Source: Neorhizobium galegae bv. orientalis str. HAMBI 540 (GTDB lineage Bacteria; Pseudomonadota; Alphaproteobacteria; Rhizobiales; Rhizobiaceae). From it: DNA of 64,000 nt. Within the stretch, counting starts at the first letter, position 1; every line of letters begins with the position of its first letter. The stretch spans positions 434,001 to 498,000 of the forward strand of contig NZ_HG938353.1 of NCBI RefSeq assembly GCF_000731315.1. The letters run 5' to 3'. The notes under the pieces were generated by a model that ran no database searches, had not been told where the DNA came from, and worked only from the letters and a program-made list of their open reading frames with translations. The position numbers were made by a program, and so were the translations under genes. This document shows positions 1 through 11,891 of this stretch, in pieces.

Positions 1-837
1 GATGCCAGATCGCGGTTTTCGACAGCGGGCCTGCCGGATGCGGTGATCGAGGCGCGGCTGCTGATCGGCGGTTTGCTCGGCCTTTCGTCGACGGAAGTTT
101 TTACCGGCGGCGACCGTGTCCTGACGGACCAGGAATTGTCCCTCGTCGAGAAAGCGGTCGAGCGGCGCTTGAAACGGGAGCCGGTGCACCGCATATTAGG
201 GATACGTGAATTCCACGGCATGGAGCTCCTGATTTCGAAGGAAACGCTGGAGCCGCGCCCGGACACCGAAATCCTGGTAGATTCGATGCTCGCCTATCTG
301 AGGCAGATTGTCGCAGGCAAGGGTTCGGCACGTATTCTCGATCTTGGAACCGGAACCGGCGCGATCGTTTTGGCACTGCTGAAAGAAAGCCCGCAAGCTC
401 AAGGGATCGGCAGCGATATCTCGGAGGATGCCCTTCAAACGGCGTTGAGGAATGCGGCGCGGCTGGGAATGTCCGAGAGATTTCAAGCGATCCGCAGCGA
501 TTGGTTCGACGCAATTTCTGGCCGGTTCGACATAATCGTGTCAAATCCGCCCTATATACGTAGCGATGTTATCCCCGCATTGGACCCGGAAGTCCGGGAT
601 TTCGATCCGTTGACAGCGCTAGATGGAGGTCCGGATGGGCTCGAAGCCTATCGCGCGATTGCAGCGAGTGCAGGAGATTTCCTCGAAAAGGACGGCGTTA
701 TCGGCGTCGAGATCGGGTTCGATCAAAAGGAAACCGTGACCGCGATTTTCCGCGTCGCCGGCTTTACGCTGGTGGAGGCGCTACGCGACTACGGCGACAA
801 TGATCGAGTTCTCGTATTTACCGTGAATCATCCTTGA
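1..837 (+). CDS. prmC: Peptide chain release factor N5-glutamine methyltransferase PrmC (5' end outside the window)
   Basis: PrmC methylates the Gln of the GGQ motif in release factors RF1 and RF2, using S-adenosylmethionine. The reading frame is open from base 1, and the residues before the first GTG (base 43) still look like family sequence, so the true start lies upstream. Visible are the SAM-binding motif ILDLGTGTGAIVLALL and the catalytic SNPPYI motif that binds the target glutamine. The helical N-terminal domain is only partly present. In rhizobia the gene usually follows prfA and precedes a DUF4167 gene, as it does here. The identification is secure; only the start is missing. Confidence 0.95.
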   Translation, partial: DARSRFSTAGLPDAVIEARLLIGGLLGLSSTEVFTGGDRVLTDQELSLVEKAVERRLKREPVHRILGIREFHGMELLISKETLEPRPDTEILVDSMLAYLRQIVAGKGSARILDLGTGTGAIVLALLKESPQAQGIGSDISEDALQTALRNAARLGMSERFQAIRSDWFDAISGRFDIIVSNPPYIRSDVIPALDPEVRDFDPLTALDGGPDGLEAYRAIAASAGDFLEKDGVIGVEIGFDQKETVTAIFRVAGFTLVEALRDYGDNDRVLVFTVNHP

Positions 838-1138
838 TTTTGCAGGCAAAAGAAAAGGCTTGGATTTCCGGAGGAAGCGGGATAGCTTGCAAATACGCAC
901 TGGGACGGCTGGGAATGAACAGCGATTCGTTCGGGTTACAGGGCAACCCTTTGATCCTTCTCTTTTCGAAGAGTTGCGAAGGTTGAACAATTCCCGGTGC
1001 GTGAATCAGTTAATTTGACTTTCACAAGCGGCAGGACGCTTTGATCGGCCTGTGCGCGGCACGCGAAGTCTTGTTCGGCTCTGTCCGACAGACCGCGTGG
1101 CCCCTTATCAGCGAAGACAGAGAATTGGTGAACGATAG
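838..1138. other. Intergenic region between prmC and the DUF4167 gene
   Basis: About 300 bases with no convincing gene. Short reading frames on both strands lack good codon use and ribosome binding sites. The region should hold the DUF4167 promoter, but I found no clear CTTGAC-N17-CTATAT match. A weak GGTGAA just before base 1139 could serve as ribosome binding site. Confidence 0.5.
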
Positions 1139-1999
1139 ATGAGGCCAGGACAGCAGAACAAACGCGGTCGAGGTCGCGGCAGTAACAACAATAACAATAA
1201 TGGCGGCGGCGGCGGTGGTGGAAATAACAACTTCAACCGCAAGGGCGGCAATCCTCTCAGCCGTACCTACGATAGCTCCGGCCCGGACGTGAAGATCCGC
1301 GGGACCGCCCAGCATATCGCCGAAAAATATAGCCAGCTCGGCCGCGACGCCCAAAGTTCAGGCGATCGCGTGATTGCGGAGAACTATCTCCAGCACGCCG
1401 AACACTATAACCGCATCATTGCCGCCGCACAGGCGCAGATGCAGGATCGGTTCCAGCACGACAATCGCGGTGAGTATCAGGATCGGGACGGCAACGTCCA
1501 GGATCAGGACGACATGGACAATGGCGACAACGAGGACAATGGTTTCTCGCAGCAGCCGTCCATGGACGAGGCTCCCCAGCCGCAGGTCCAGCAACAGCAG
1601 CCCCGCCGGGAACAGCCCCGGGAACAGCGCGAGCAGCGGGAACCCCGTGAACAACGCGAGCCCCGCGAACAGCGTGACCAGCAGCGCGAACGCCCCCGCC
1701 GCGAAAATCGTCCGGAACAGCCGGCCGTTGCAGCGGTTCCGGCCCAGGTCGCAGCACCTCAGCCAGTCGCTCCGGTCGTCGATGGTTCCGGTCCGCAGCC
1801 GGTGATCGAAGGCACGCCTGCCGAAGTGGCGGTCGAGGAAGAGGCACAGGCAGAAGCCGCTCCGCGCCGCCGCCGCGCTGCCGGCAGCCGCCCGCGTCGT
1901 CCGCGTCGTGGCGAAGGCGCCGGTGAAGAGGGTGGTTCCGAAGGCGAAGCCTCGGGCGACGGCTCGCAGCCGGCCCTGGCTGATGCCGCTTCCGAATAA
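1139..1999 (+). CDS. DUF4167 domain protein, low-complexity and probably RNA-binding
   Basis: A 286-residue protein. The N-terminus is disordered and rich in Arg, Asn and Gly (a run of six Asn, then a run of Gly). Next comes the conserved DUF4167 core at about residues 45-105, with the AEKYSQLGRDAQSSGDR type signature and AENYLQHAEHYNRI. The rest is disordered: Gln/Arg/Glu/Pro repeats (REQREQREPREQ type) followed by an Ala/Arg-rich basic stretch. No enzyme motif is visible. The family is common in Rhizobiales next to prmC, and its role is not established. The basic, glycine-rich ends suggest nucleic acid binding, which is inference. An intrinsic terminator follows. Confidence 0.85.
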   Translation: MRPGQQNKRGRGRGSNNNNNNGGGGGGGNNNFNRKGGNPLSRTYDSSGPDVKIRGTAQHIAEKYSQLGRDAQSSGDRVIAENYLQHAEHYNRIIAAAQAQMQDRFQHDNRGEYQDRDGNVQDQDDMDNGDNEDNGFSQQPSMDEAPQPQVQQQQPRREQPREQREQREPREQREPREQRDQQRERPRRENRPEQPAVAAVPAQVAAPQPVAPVVDGSGPQPVIEGTPAEVAVEEEAQAEAAPRRRRAAGSRPRRPRRGEGAGEEGGSEGEASGDGSQPALADAASE

Positions 2000-2028
2000 G
2001 CCCCACGGGCTGGAACAACGAGATCAAG

Positions 2029-2060
2029 AAGGCCGCTCGGGAAACCGGGCGGCCTTTTTC
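2029..2060 (+). terminator. Intrinsic terminator after the DUF4167 gene
   Basis: Inverted repeat AAGGCCGCTCGG / CCGGGCGGCCTT with a GAAA loop (one bulged or mismatched position), followed by a run of T. It lies between two convergent genes, so it probably serves DUF4167 and may also help end aroG transcripts. Confidence 0.8.
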
Positions 2061-2081
2061 TGTAATCAAAGCCCTTCTGCT

Positions 2082-3158
2082 TCAGGCCCGAGTTTGGCGC
2101 CGATCGCGGACGGAGCGGGCAAGCTCTTCGAGCACCAGGACCGATGCCTCCCAATCGATGCAGCCGTCGGTGATGCTCTGGCCGTAAACGAGAGGTCTGC
2201 CGGGCACCAGATCCTGGCGGCCGCCGACGATATTGCTCTCGATCATCATACCCTTGATGGCCATGTTGCCGGCAGCGATCTGCGTCGCGACGTTTTTGAC
2301 GACCAGCGGCTGGTTCATCGGATCCTTGCCGCTGTTGGCATGGCTGGCATCGATGAGGATGCGCGGCTCCAAACCGCGTTTCTCCGCGTCCCCGGAAACG
2401 GCCTCGACATCGGTCGCCTCGTAGTTCGGCTGTCTTCCGCCGCGAAGGATGACGTGACAATCCTCGTTGCCGGTCGTCGTGGCGATCGCGGCCCGGCCGT
2501 CCTTGGTCACCGCCGGAAAATGGTGCGTCTGCGAGGCGGCCAGTATGGCGTCGAGCGCAACCGCGACGCCGCCATCGGTGCCGTTCTTGAAGCCGATCGG
2601 GCAGGAGAGGCCGGATGCCAGCTGGCGATGTACCTGGCTTTCGGTCGTCCGCGCCCCGATCGCGCCCCAGCTGACGAGGTCGGCAATGTATTGCGGGGTA
2701 ATCGTATCGAGGAATTCGCAGCCGGCCGGAAGGCCCGTCGCATTGATGTCGAGAAGAAGCTGCCGGGCGATCCTCAATCCCTCTTCGATGCGGTAGCTGC
2801 CATCGAGATGCGGGTCGTTCATCAGGCCCTTCCAGCCGACGGTGGTGCGCGGCTTTTCGAAATAGACGCGCATGATGATTTCGAGATCGCCACCGAAACG
2901 TCGTCGCTGTTCTTCCAGCCGGGCCGCATAGTCCCGCGCGGCAATCGGGTCATGAATGGAGCAGGGGCCGATGATGACGATCAGCCGGTCGTCCTCTCCA
3001 TGCAGTATGCGGTGGACCGTGTCACGTGTGCGAGTCACGGTCTCGGTGACCGCGTCGTTGCGCGGAATTTCGGCGATGATGTCGGCGGGGATAGTCAGCG
3101 GCGTGATCTCGACGATGCGGCGATCGTCGACAGTATTGGCGGGAGTGGCGTTCGGCAC
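2082..3158 (-). CDS. aroG: 3-deoxy-7-phosphoheptulonate (DAHP) synthase, class I (AroG/F/H type)
   Basis: Catalyses condensation of phosphoenolpyruvate and erythrose 4-phosphate, the first step of the shikimate pathway. The 358-residue length matches class I alpha enzymes. Family motifs include IIGPCSIHD, MRVYFEKPRTTVGWKG, GARTTESQVHR, GFKNGTDG and IDASHANSGKDP. The start is GTG at 3158, chosen because AGGAG lies 8 bases upstream. It is transcribed leftward behind a leader peptide and attenuator (3196-3325), which suggests control by Phe/Tyr supply. Many alphaproteobacteria use a class II enzyme, so this may be a second isozyme; the window cannot show that. Confidence 0.95.
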   Translation of the reverse strand: MPNATPANTVDDRRIVEITPLTIPADIIAEIPRNDAVTETVTRTRDTVHRILHGEDDRLIVIIGPCSIHDPIAARDYAARLEEQRRRFGGDLEIIMRVYFEKPRTTVGWKGLMNDPHLDGSYRIEEGLRIARQLLLDINATGLPAGCEFLDTITPQYIADLVSWGAIGARTTESQVHRQLASGLSCPIGFKNGTDGGVAVALDAILAASQTHHFPAVTKDGRAAIATTTGNEDCHVILRGGRQPNYEATDVEAVSGDAEKRGLEPRILIDASHANSGKDPMNQPLVVKNVATQIAAGNMAIKGMMIESNIVGGRQDLVPGRPLVYGQSITDGCIDWEASVLVLEELARSVRDRRQTRA

Positions 3159-3195
3159 GGGTATGGCTCCTGTTTGGTCCTACCGTGCGGAATTG

Positions 3196-3223
3196 AAAAA
3201 GCCGCCAGGTAGACCAGCGGCTT
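3196..3223 (-). terminator. Intrinsic terminator (arms 3 and 4) of the aroG attenuator
   Basis: On the minus strand AAGCCGC (3223-3217) pairs with GCGGCTT (3205-3199). The stem is partly extended inward by GGT/ACC, and five T residues (3200-3196) overlap and follow the 3' arm. It lies between the leader peptide stop (3251) and the aroG start (3158), where an attenuator terminator belongs. Confidence 0.85.
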
Positions 3224-3284
3224 GAGGGAATGTCGTTGCGTCGAAATCAGCTACGCACGGACCCGCATCCGCTGGGAAAAGCGG
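3214..3284 (-). promoter_or_regulatory. Alternative pairings of the aroG attenuator (arms 1:2 and 2:3)
   Basis: Arm 1 (CCGCT, 3284-3280) pairs with AGCGG in arm 2, forming a 5-bp hairpin with a 6-base loop. Arm 2 (CCAGCGG, 3275-3269) is exactly complementary to CCGCTGG (3220-3214) inside the terminator's 5' arm, so 2:3 pairing would prevent the terminator. Arm 1 overlaps the Tyr14-Arg15-Phe16 codons of the leader peptide. A ribosome stalled there for lack of charged tRNA would free arm 2 and allow read-through. The pairings are read directly; the mechanism is inferred from classical amino-acid attenuators. Confidence 0.75.
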
Positions 3285-3325
3285 TAGCTATAAAATCGCG
3301 AGGCGTAGGCGGACGTGAAAGACAT
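3251..3325 (-). CDS. aroG leader peptide (24 residues, Phe/Tyr-rich)
   Basis: A 24-codon frame with three Phe and three Tyr (Phe3, Tyr7, Phe11, Tyr12, Tyr14, Phe16), all before the pause hairpin. It ends in TAG at 3253-3251. The peptide reads MSFTSAYASRFYSYRFS and then a short basic tail. No Shine-Dalgarno sequence precedes the ATG. A promoter-like -35/-10 pair places the transcription start at or next to the A of the ATG, so it is probably a leaderless message, as reported for rhizobial trpL. Its likely role is to sense charged tRNA-Phe and tRNA-Tyr rather than to act as a protein. Confidence 0.75.
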   Translation of the reverse strand: MSFTSAYASRFYSYRFSQRMRVRA

Positions 3326-3331
3326 GGGGTT

Positions 3332-3360
3332 TCTGTATTCGCTCGATTGTGGATTGTCAC
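3332..3360 (-). promoter_or_regulatory. Predicted promoter of the aroG leader
   Basis: On the minus strand GTGACA (3360-3355), a 17-base spacer, and TACAGA (3337-3332). In alphaproteobacterial register this is CGTGAC-N17-ATACAG. Six bases separate the -10 hexamer from the leader ATG, so the message would begin at about the start codon. Confidence 0.5.
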
Positions 3361-3408
3361 GCGGAAAATTTGTGAGGTTTCCGCTCGCAGATTTTGACCG
3401 TCTGAACA

Positions 3409-3437
3409 CTTTAAACAGGAGAATCCGCTTACCATAT
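3409..3437 (+). promoter_or_regulatory. Possible heat-shock (RpoH) promoter of clpB
   Basis: CTTTAA (3409-3414), 17 bases, CCATAT (3432-3437). This resembles the sigma-32 pattern CTTGAA...CCATAT, with one mismatch in the -35 box. It would give a leader of about 100 bases before clpB. The heat-shock role of clpB makes it plausible, but the match is modest. Confidence 0.35.
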
Positions 3438-3542
3438 CTCCAGCAACGCCGAGACTTCGGCAGGGCTCGCCTTTGAGGGAGCTCAATCTCAATCATCGGT
3501 CCGTGCCTTATAAAGGGCGGGTCGATCACTGGAGGTACCATA

Positions 3543-6143
<2,601 letters not shown>

Positions 6144-6199
6144 CCTGCAAAATGGCGGCTCCGCAGCCCAGCGTGAGCCGTCGAACAGATCAGTCAAAG

Positions 6200-6232
6200 A
6201 ATGGCCGCACCGGAAACAGTGCGGCCATTTTC
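6200..6232 (+). terminator. Intrinsic terminator after clpB
   Basis: Perfect 11-bp inverted repeat AATGGCCGCAC / GTGCGGCCATT with a short loop (CGGAAACA) followed by T residues, 57 bases after the clpB stop. Confidence 0.85.
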
Positions 6233-6295
6233 ATTGGGGTGTGTTCTGGGGCGGCGGGGCCAGGTTTGTTTCGCGAAGTGGGGTCGCGGACCCTC

Positions 6296-6327
6296 AAACA
6301 GAAAGGGCCCCGGTCAAACCGGAGCCC
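6296..6327 (-). terminator. Probable terminator of the groES-groEL transcript
   Basis: On the minus strand GGGCTCCGG, loop TTTGA, CCGGGGCCC, then TTTCTGTTT. It lies about 100 bases after the groEL stop. One G-T pair interrupts the 9-bp stem. Confidence 0.65.
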
Positions 6328-6363
6328 TAAATCGTTTTCAAACTAGGCTGCTTCTTGCCGCCT

Positions 6364-6388
6364 GTTCAGCGCGCTTGACGCGCTGAAC
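6364..6388. repeat. Perfect inverted repeat between clpB and groEL
   Basis: GTTCAGCGCG / CGCGCTGAAC, a 10-bp stem with loop CTTGA. It is flanked by a looser GCCGCC...GGCGGC pair. A second hairpin (GATAGGC / GCCTATC, 6415-6432) runs into the groEL stop codon. None is followed by a clear T run. They may protect the groEL 3' end or act as bidirectional stops. Confidence 0.6.
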
Positions 6389-6430
6389 CACTTGAGGTGA
6401 GAGGCGGCTTCGGCGATAGGCTTGCGCCTA

Positions 6431-8098
<1,668 letters not shown>

Positions 8099-8133
8099 TC
8101 AGCGATTTCGGATAAAGAGCAAACGGCCGGAAA

Positions 8134-8430
8134 TCAGCCGATGATGCCCATGATGTCGGATTCCTTCATGATCAGAAGGTCTTCGCCATCGAGCTTGACT
8201 TCGGTGCCCGACCACTTGCCGAACAGGACGCGATCGCCAGCCTTGACGTCGAGAGCAGTGATGTTGCCCTTGTCGTCGCGGGTGCCGGTGCCGACGGCGA
8301 CGATTTCGCCTTCCTGCGGCTTTTCCTTGGCGGTATCAGGAATGATGATGCCGCCCTTGGTCTTGGCTTCGGATTCGACGCGACGAACAACGACGCGGTC
8401 ATGAAGGGGGCGGAAATTGGTGCTTGCCAT
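8134..8430 (-). CDS. groS: 10 kDa co-chaperonin GroES
   Basis: The heptameric lid of the GroEL cage. It has 98 residues and the family start [19 protein letters not shown] ([17 protein letters not shown]), the mobile-loop region ([15 protein letters not shown]) and [14 protein letters not shown]. It is the first gene of the groESL operon, with a promoter and CIRCE element immediately upstream. Confidence 0.98.
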   Translation of the reverse strand: MASTNFRPLHDRVVVRRVESEAKTKGGIIIPDTAKEKPQEGEIVAVGTGTRDDKGNITALDVKAGDRVLFGKWSGTEVKLDGEDLLIMKESDIMGIIG

Positions 8431-8485
8431 TGTCTAATCCCTCGATCAAATGACATGGACGGGTGAAACCCGTATCTCGGTGCTG

Positions 8486-8512
8486 TTAGCACTCCCGGTT
8501 GGAGAGTGCCAG
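8486..8512. promoter_or_regulatory. CIRCE operator (HrcA binding site) of groESL
   Basis: TTAGCACTC, 9 bases, GAGTGCCAG. The left arm is a perfect match to the consensus TTAGCACTC-N9-GAGTGCTAA; the right arm differs at two positions. It lies just downstream of the predicted -10 box and about 55 bases before groES, as expected for HrcA repression released by heat. Confidence 0.93.
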
Positions 8513-8521
8513 CCCGCGTCG

Positions 8522-8550
8522 AGATAAGGCTGGCTGGCGGATGAGTCAAG
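8522..8550 (-). promoter_or_regulatory. Predicted groESL promoter
   Basis: On the minus strand CTTGAC (8550-8545), a 17-base spacer and TTATCT (8527-8522). The -35 is a perfect alphaproteobacterial match. Transcription would start at the edge of the CIRCE element, so bound HrcA would block initiation. Confidence 0.7.
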
Positions 8551-8884
8551 AACGGCCGTAAAATTTTCGAGACGGCTCGGAACTTCATACGAAATACGCT
8601 TAACGATACGGATGCTGGCTGAACGCCTGCTGTCTCACGGAACTGACGGCTATCTGCGGCCCCTTCGGGGTCTCTCGTTTCGGCCACCCCTTTCGGGCAG
8701 GTCGGCATGTTGCACGGGACTTTGGTGGAAGAATGGCGCCGACGCGGCTGCGATCCGGGTACCGTTGCGAAGAGTTATCCTTGCCGACGTCGGCGATCTC
8801 GTCGCGGTTTTTCTCCCGATTATCTCTTGTAATCCTCAACCGGGTTTGTCATGTGACCCGGGACTTGCGAGATGGGAAGATTAC
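8551..8884. other. Intergenic region between groES and the HAD phosphatase
   Basis: About 330 bases without a convincing gene; a 79-codon frame on the minus strand lacks support. Visible structures are a small UUCG-type hairpin CCCCTTCGGGG (8660-8670) and a CCGGGT...ACCCGG pair (about 8840-8862) just before the next gene. Confidence 0.5.
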
Positions 8885-9733
8885 ATGGCAAAGCGCATCG
8901 GCAATCTGAGCGAAGTGATCGGCGACTACGACGTTGTCCTCTCGGACGTCTGGGGTGTGGTTCACAACGGTGTCGAGGCTTTCCAGCATTCCTGCAAGGC
9001 GCTCGCCGCAGTCCGCGAAGCCGGCGCCACCGTCGTGCTGATCACCAATTCGCCGCGCACGGCACCCGGCGTCATCGAGCAGATGCGGGCGCTCGGCGTG
9101 CCAGACGGCACCTATGACCGGATCGTCACATCCGGCGACGTCACCCAGCACCTGATCGTCGACGGTCCGAAAAAGGTTTTTCTGATCGGTCCCGAACGCG
9201 ACCTCAACTTGTTCGACGGGCTCGGCGTCGAGGTGGTCCCCGCCGACGAAGCCGAATGCATCGTCTGCACCGGCTTTTTCGACGACGAGAAGGAAGTGCC
9301 GGAAGACTATACCGACATGCTGATGGCGTTTGCCAAGCGTGACGTGCCCTTCATCTGCGCCAACCCGGATCTCGTCGTCGAGCGCGGCCACAAGATCATC
9401 CCCTGCGCCGGCGCGGTCGCGGCCTATTACGAAGAGTTCGGAGGCAAGACCCGCGTCGCCGGCAAACCGCACCGCCCGATCTACGAGGCGACGATCGAAG
9501 CCGCCCGCGAAGTGCGCGGCGATTTCCCGATGAACCGGGTGCTGGCGATCGGCGACGGCATGCCGACCGACGTGCGCGGCGCGCTCGCATACGGCCTCGA
9601 CCTGCTTTATATCAGCGGGGGCATCCATGTTTCGGAATATACCGTCAACGGCCAGACCGACGAAGCGATCCTCAACGCCTGGCTGAAGCGGGAAAATGCC
9701 GCGCCGAAATACTGGATGCCGCGCCTCGCATAG
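8885..9733 (+). CDS. HAD superfamily class IIA hydrolase (TIGR01459-like)
   Basis: A 282-residue phosphatase of the NagD/PGP-like class IIA group; the natural substrate is unknown. Motif I is DVVLSDVWGVVHNG, an atypical form in which the second Asp is replaced (DVWG). The Ser/Thr motif is VLITNSPRTAPG, and the late acidic motif is LAIGDGMPTDVRGA. The ATG at 8885 was chosen because family similarity begins there (MAKRIGNLSEVIGDYD); the longer frame upstream is non-coding in style. It is followed 39 bases later by ribF, the usual rhizobial neighbour. Confidence 0.85.
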   Translation: MAKRIGNLSEVIGDYDVVLSDVWGVVHNGVEAFQHSCKALAAVREAGATVVLITNSPRTAPGVIEQMRALGVPDGTYDRIVTSGDVTQHLIVDGPKKVFLIGPERDLNLFDGLGVEVVPADEAECIVCTGFFDDEKEVPEDYTDMLMAFAKRDVPFICANPDLVVERGHKIIPCAGAVAAYYEEFGGKTRVAGKPHRPIYEATIEAAREVRGDFPMNRVLAIGDGMPTDVRGALAYGLDLLYISGGIHVSEYTVNGQTDEAILNAWLKRENAAPKYWMPRLA

Positions 9734-9772
9734 CCCCCTGGGCCTGAATTGGGCCTGAACCGGAATCCGCGC

Positions 9773-10753
9773 ATGACTGTCTTCCATCGCAACGAGAAGA
9801 AGGAACCGCTGCCCGAGGAGTTGAAGGGCGGCGTCATCGCCATCGGTAATTTCGACGGCGTGCATCGCGGTCATCGCAGCGTATTGGAGCGCGCGTTGGC
9901 ACTTGCCGAACAGCGCGGCGTGCCAGCCCTGGTGCTGACCTTCGAGCCGCATCCGCGCACCGTTTTCCGCCCGGAGGAACCGGTCTTCCGTCTGACCCCG
10001 GCGCCGCTCAAGGCTCGCCTGCTCGAGGCCATGGGTTTCCGCTCGGTGATCGAATATCCCTTCACCCGCGAGTTCGCGACCCGTTCGGCGGAAGAATTCA
10101 TCCAGACCATTCTCGTGGATTGGCTCGCCGCCAGCGCCGTCGTCACCGGCTTCGACTTTCATTTCGGCAAGGACAGGAAAGGTGGCCCCGCCTTTCTGAT
10201 GGCATCCGGCGCCAAGCATGGTTTCAACGTGCAATTGGTCGATGCCTTCCGTGACGAGAATGCCGAGGTGATCTCGTCCAGCCGCATCCGCGATCTGCTG
10301 GCGGAAGGCGATGTTTCCGCCGCAGCCGGCCTGCTCGGTTATCGCTACACGCTTGAGGCGGAGGTGATCGGCGGCGAAAAGCTCGGCCGCCAACTCGGTT
10401 TCCCGACCGCCAACATGCAGCTTCCCCCCGAAGCCGTACTCAAGGCCGGCATTTACGCCGTCCGCTTCCGCCGCCCCGACGGCACGCTTTTCGACGGCGT
10501 CGCCAGCTACGGCCGCCGCCCGACGGTGACCGAAAACGGTGCGCCCCTGCTCGAAACCTACCTTTTCGATTTCTCCGGCAGCCTTTACGGCGAAACCTGC
10601 TCCGTCTCCTTCTTCGGCCACCTGCGCGACGAACTGAAATTTGACGGCCTCGATGCCCTGGTCGCCCAGATCAAGCGCGACGAGGAAGAGGCGCGGGCGC
10701 TGCTGTCCGGCGTCAGGCCGCTCGGCGAGGTGGACGCCAAGATCGCGTTTTGA
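9773..10753 (+). CDS. ribF: Bifunctional riboflavin kinase / FAD synthetase RibF
   Basis: Converts riboflavin to FMN and then to FAD. It has 326 residues. The N-terminal FAD synthetase domain carries the nucleotidyltransferase motif GNFDGVHRGH (25-34) and VTGFDFHFGKDRKG. The C-terminal riboflavin kinase domain carries LGRQLGFPTANM and GVASYGRRPTV. The ATG at 9773 is preferred over an upstream TTG because family similarity starts there. It lies downstream of the HAD gene, probably in one transcript. A toxin-antitoxin pair separates it from ileS. Confidence 0.95.
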   Translation: MTVFHRNEKKEPLPEELKGGVIAIGNFDGVHRGHRSVLERALALAEQRGVPALVLTFEPHPRTVFRPEEPVFRLTPAPLKARLLEAMGFRSVIEYPFTREFATRSAEEFIQTILVDWLAASAVVTGFDFHFGKDRKGGPAFLMASGAKHGFNVQLVDAFRDENAEVISSSRIRDLLAEGDVSAAAGLLGYRYTLEAEVIGGEKLGRQLGFPTANMQLPPEAVLKAGIYAVRFRRPDGTLFDGVASYGRRPTVTENGAPLLETYLFDFSGSLYGETCSVSFFGHLRDELKFDGLDALVAQIKRDEEEARALLSGVRPLGEVDAKIAF

Positions 10754-10757
10754 GGGG

Positions 10758-11192
10758 TTACTTCAGCAGCCGGCTGTCGAAGGGATAGCGTACCGCTTTT
10801 TCGATTGTCAGCTTCCCGGCATCCGCATGCTCCGGATTGACAAGAATGTTTGCAGCTTCAGGCAAAATCGCCGACGGCACCTTCAGAAGGCAGAATTTGT
10901 TTTCCACGAGCCAGGCGTTTCCCGCCTGACCTGTTTCAGTGGTATCCAAAAGGTCGACATCGCCCGACGTAATCGTCTGGGCGGCAATCTCGTCCGGGCA
11001 ATGGATCTTCAGTAGTTGAAAATCCAGCGGCAAGTCTTCGGCGTCCACATGCACCAATATTTCCAGAAGTGCGGTCGAAGGGTGATCGCAGCAATAGACG
11101 ATTGGGCTTCCTTGTTTATGCCATCGCCCGGGCGCGACCAGTCCACCTCCGCCTGATAAATCCGCATAGTTGGAAATGCGCCACAGGATCAT
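10758..11192 (-). CDS. RES domain toxin (putative NAD+-degrading)
   Basis: A 144-residue RES-domain protein. Characterised members kill or arrest cells by breaking down NAD+. Features are an N-terminal Arg (MILWRIS), GGGLVAPGRWHKQGSPIVYC, and HPSTALLEILVH, which hold the conserved Arg, Tyr and Glu of the fold. It begins 3 bases after the stop of the Xre-type antitoxin on the same strand, the standard antitoxin-first order. The stop lies 4 bases from the ribF stop, convergently. Substrate and toxicity here are inferred from the family. Confidence 0.88.
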   Translation of the reverse strand: MILWRISNYADLSGGGGLVAPGRWHKQGSPIVYCCDHPSTALLEILVHVDAEDLPLDFQLLKIHCPDEIAAQTITSGDVDLLDTTETGQAGNAWLVENKFCLLKVPSAILPEAANILVNPEHADAGKLTIEKAVRYPFDSRLLK

Positions 11193-11195
11193 GGA

Positions 11196-11615
11196 TCAGA
11201 CGTAAATGCCGTGATCGATCTGATGCAACGCCTGCTCGACGAGCACTGCGCCAGTTTCCGATTCAAGGAGATCGAGCGGCACGACGCCATCCATTCCTCT
11301 GTTCGGTTTGCGCAACCAGCGATGAGCGCGATCCTGATCACCGAAGACCCGCTTGGCGAGTTCCATCACGCGCACTACACGCAGGGCTCCGTCGTTCTCG
11401 CTGACAGTTAATGTCTCTCTATTTGCGATCCGCCGGGCAAGCGTGCGACGCGGGGCCACAAATCTATAGAGTTCTTCCATCGAAAAGCCGAGCTTGGTCA
11501 ACTCTGATACATTGGCTCCGTCATAGGCTTGCAACTGACCACGCGATGCGATCTCAAGTCGCTTGCGAATAGGTATGTCAGCAGATGCGCGCACTTCAAA
11601 TTGCCTCCGTGCCAT
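11196..11615 (-). CDS. Xre/MbcA/ParS-type (DUF2384) antitoxin of the RES module
   Basis: 139 residues when started at ATG 11615. The N-terminal part resembles a degenerate Xre-like helix-turn-helix (SELTKLGFSMEELYRFVAPRRTLARR). The C-terminal part is the DUF2384 toxin-binding domain (RVFGDQDRAHRWLRKPNRGMDGVVPLDLLESETGA, cited in two pieces: residues 90-109 and 110-123). It is the partner of the RES toxin just downstream and probably represses the pair. The same frame is open far upstream, but that portion is antisense to ileS. A start at 11728 is possible but less family-like. Confidence 0.85.
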   Translation of the reverse strand: MARRQFEVRASADIPIRKRLEIASRGQLQAYDGANVSELTKLGFSMEELYRFVAPRRTLARRIANRETLTVSENDGALRVVRVMELAKRVFGDQDRAHRWLRKPNRGMDGVVPLDLLESETGAVLVEQALHQIDHGIYV

Positions 11616-11891
11616 TTGCCCAGAAATATAAGCGCAGATGGCACCAAAATCAAATGCGGCTTCGGGAGGAAATTGGCTTGGTAAATCCCCTTCCTTTCCG
11701 CCGCAAAAACCCTTAAGAACCGCCACCATGAAAAAATTCCGGCTGGCCCAGATCATTCGAATTATAGGCCCGGTCTTCCGCGCGCTGTAAGAGCGGCCGG
11801 AGGGTCCGGGTTTTTGGCGCTTCATGAGCGCCTTCCGCCAGCGAATTTTCATCGAGATGCGCCCCGTTGCGGCGCCAGGACGATTGCTCCC

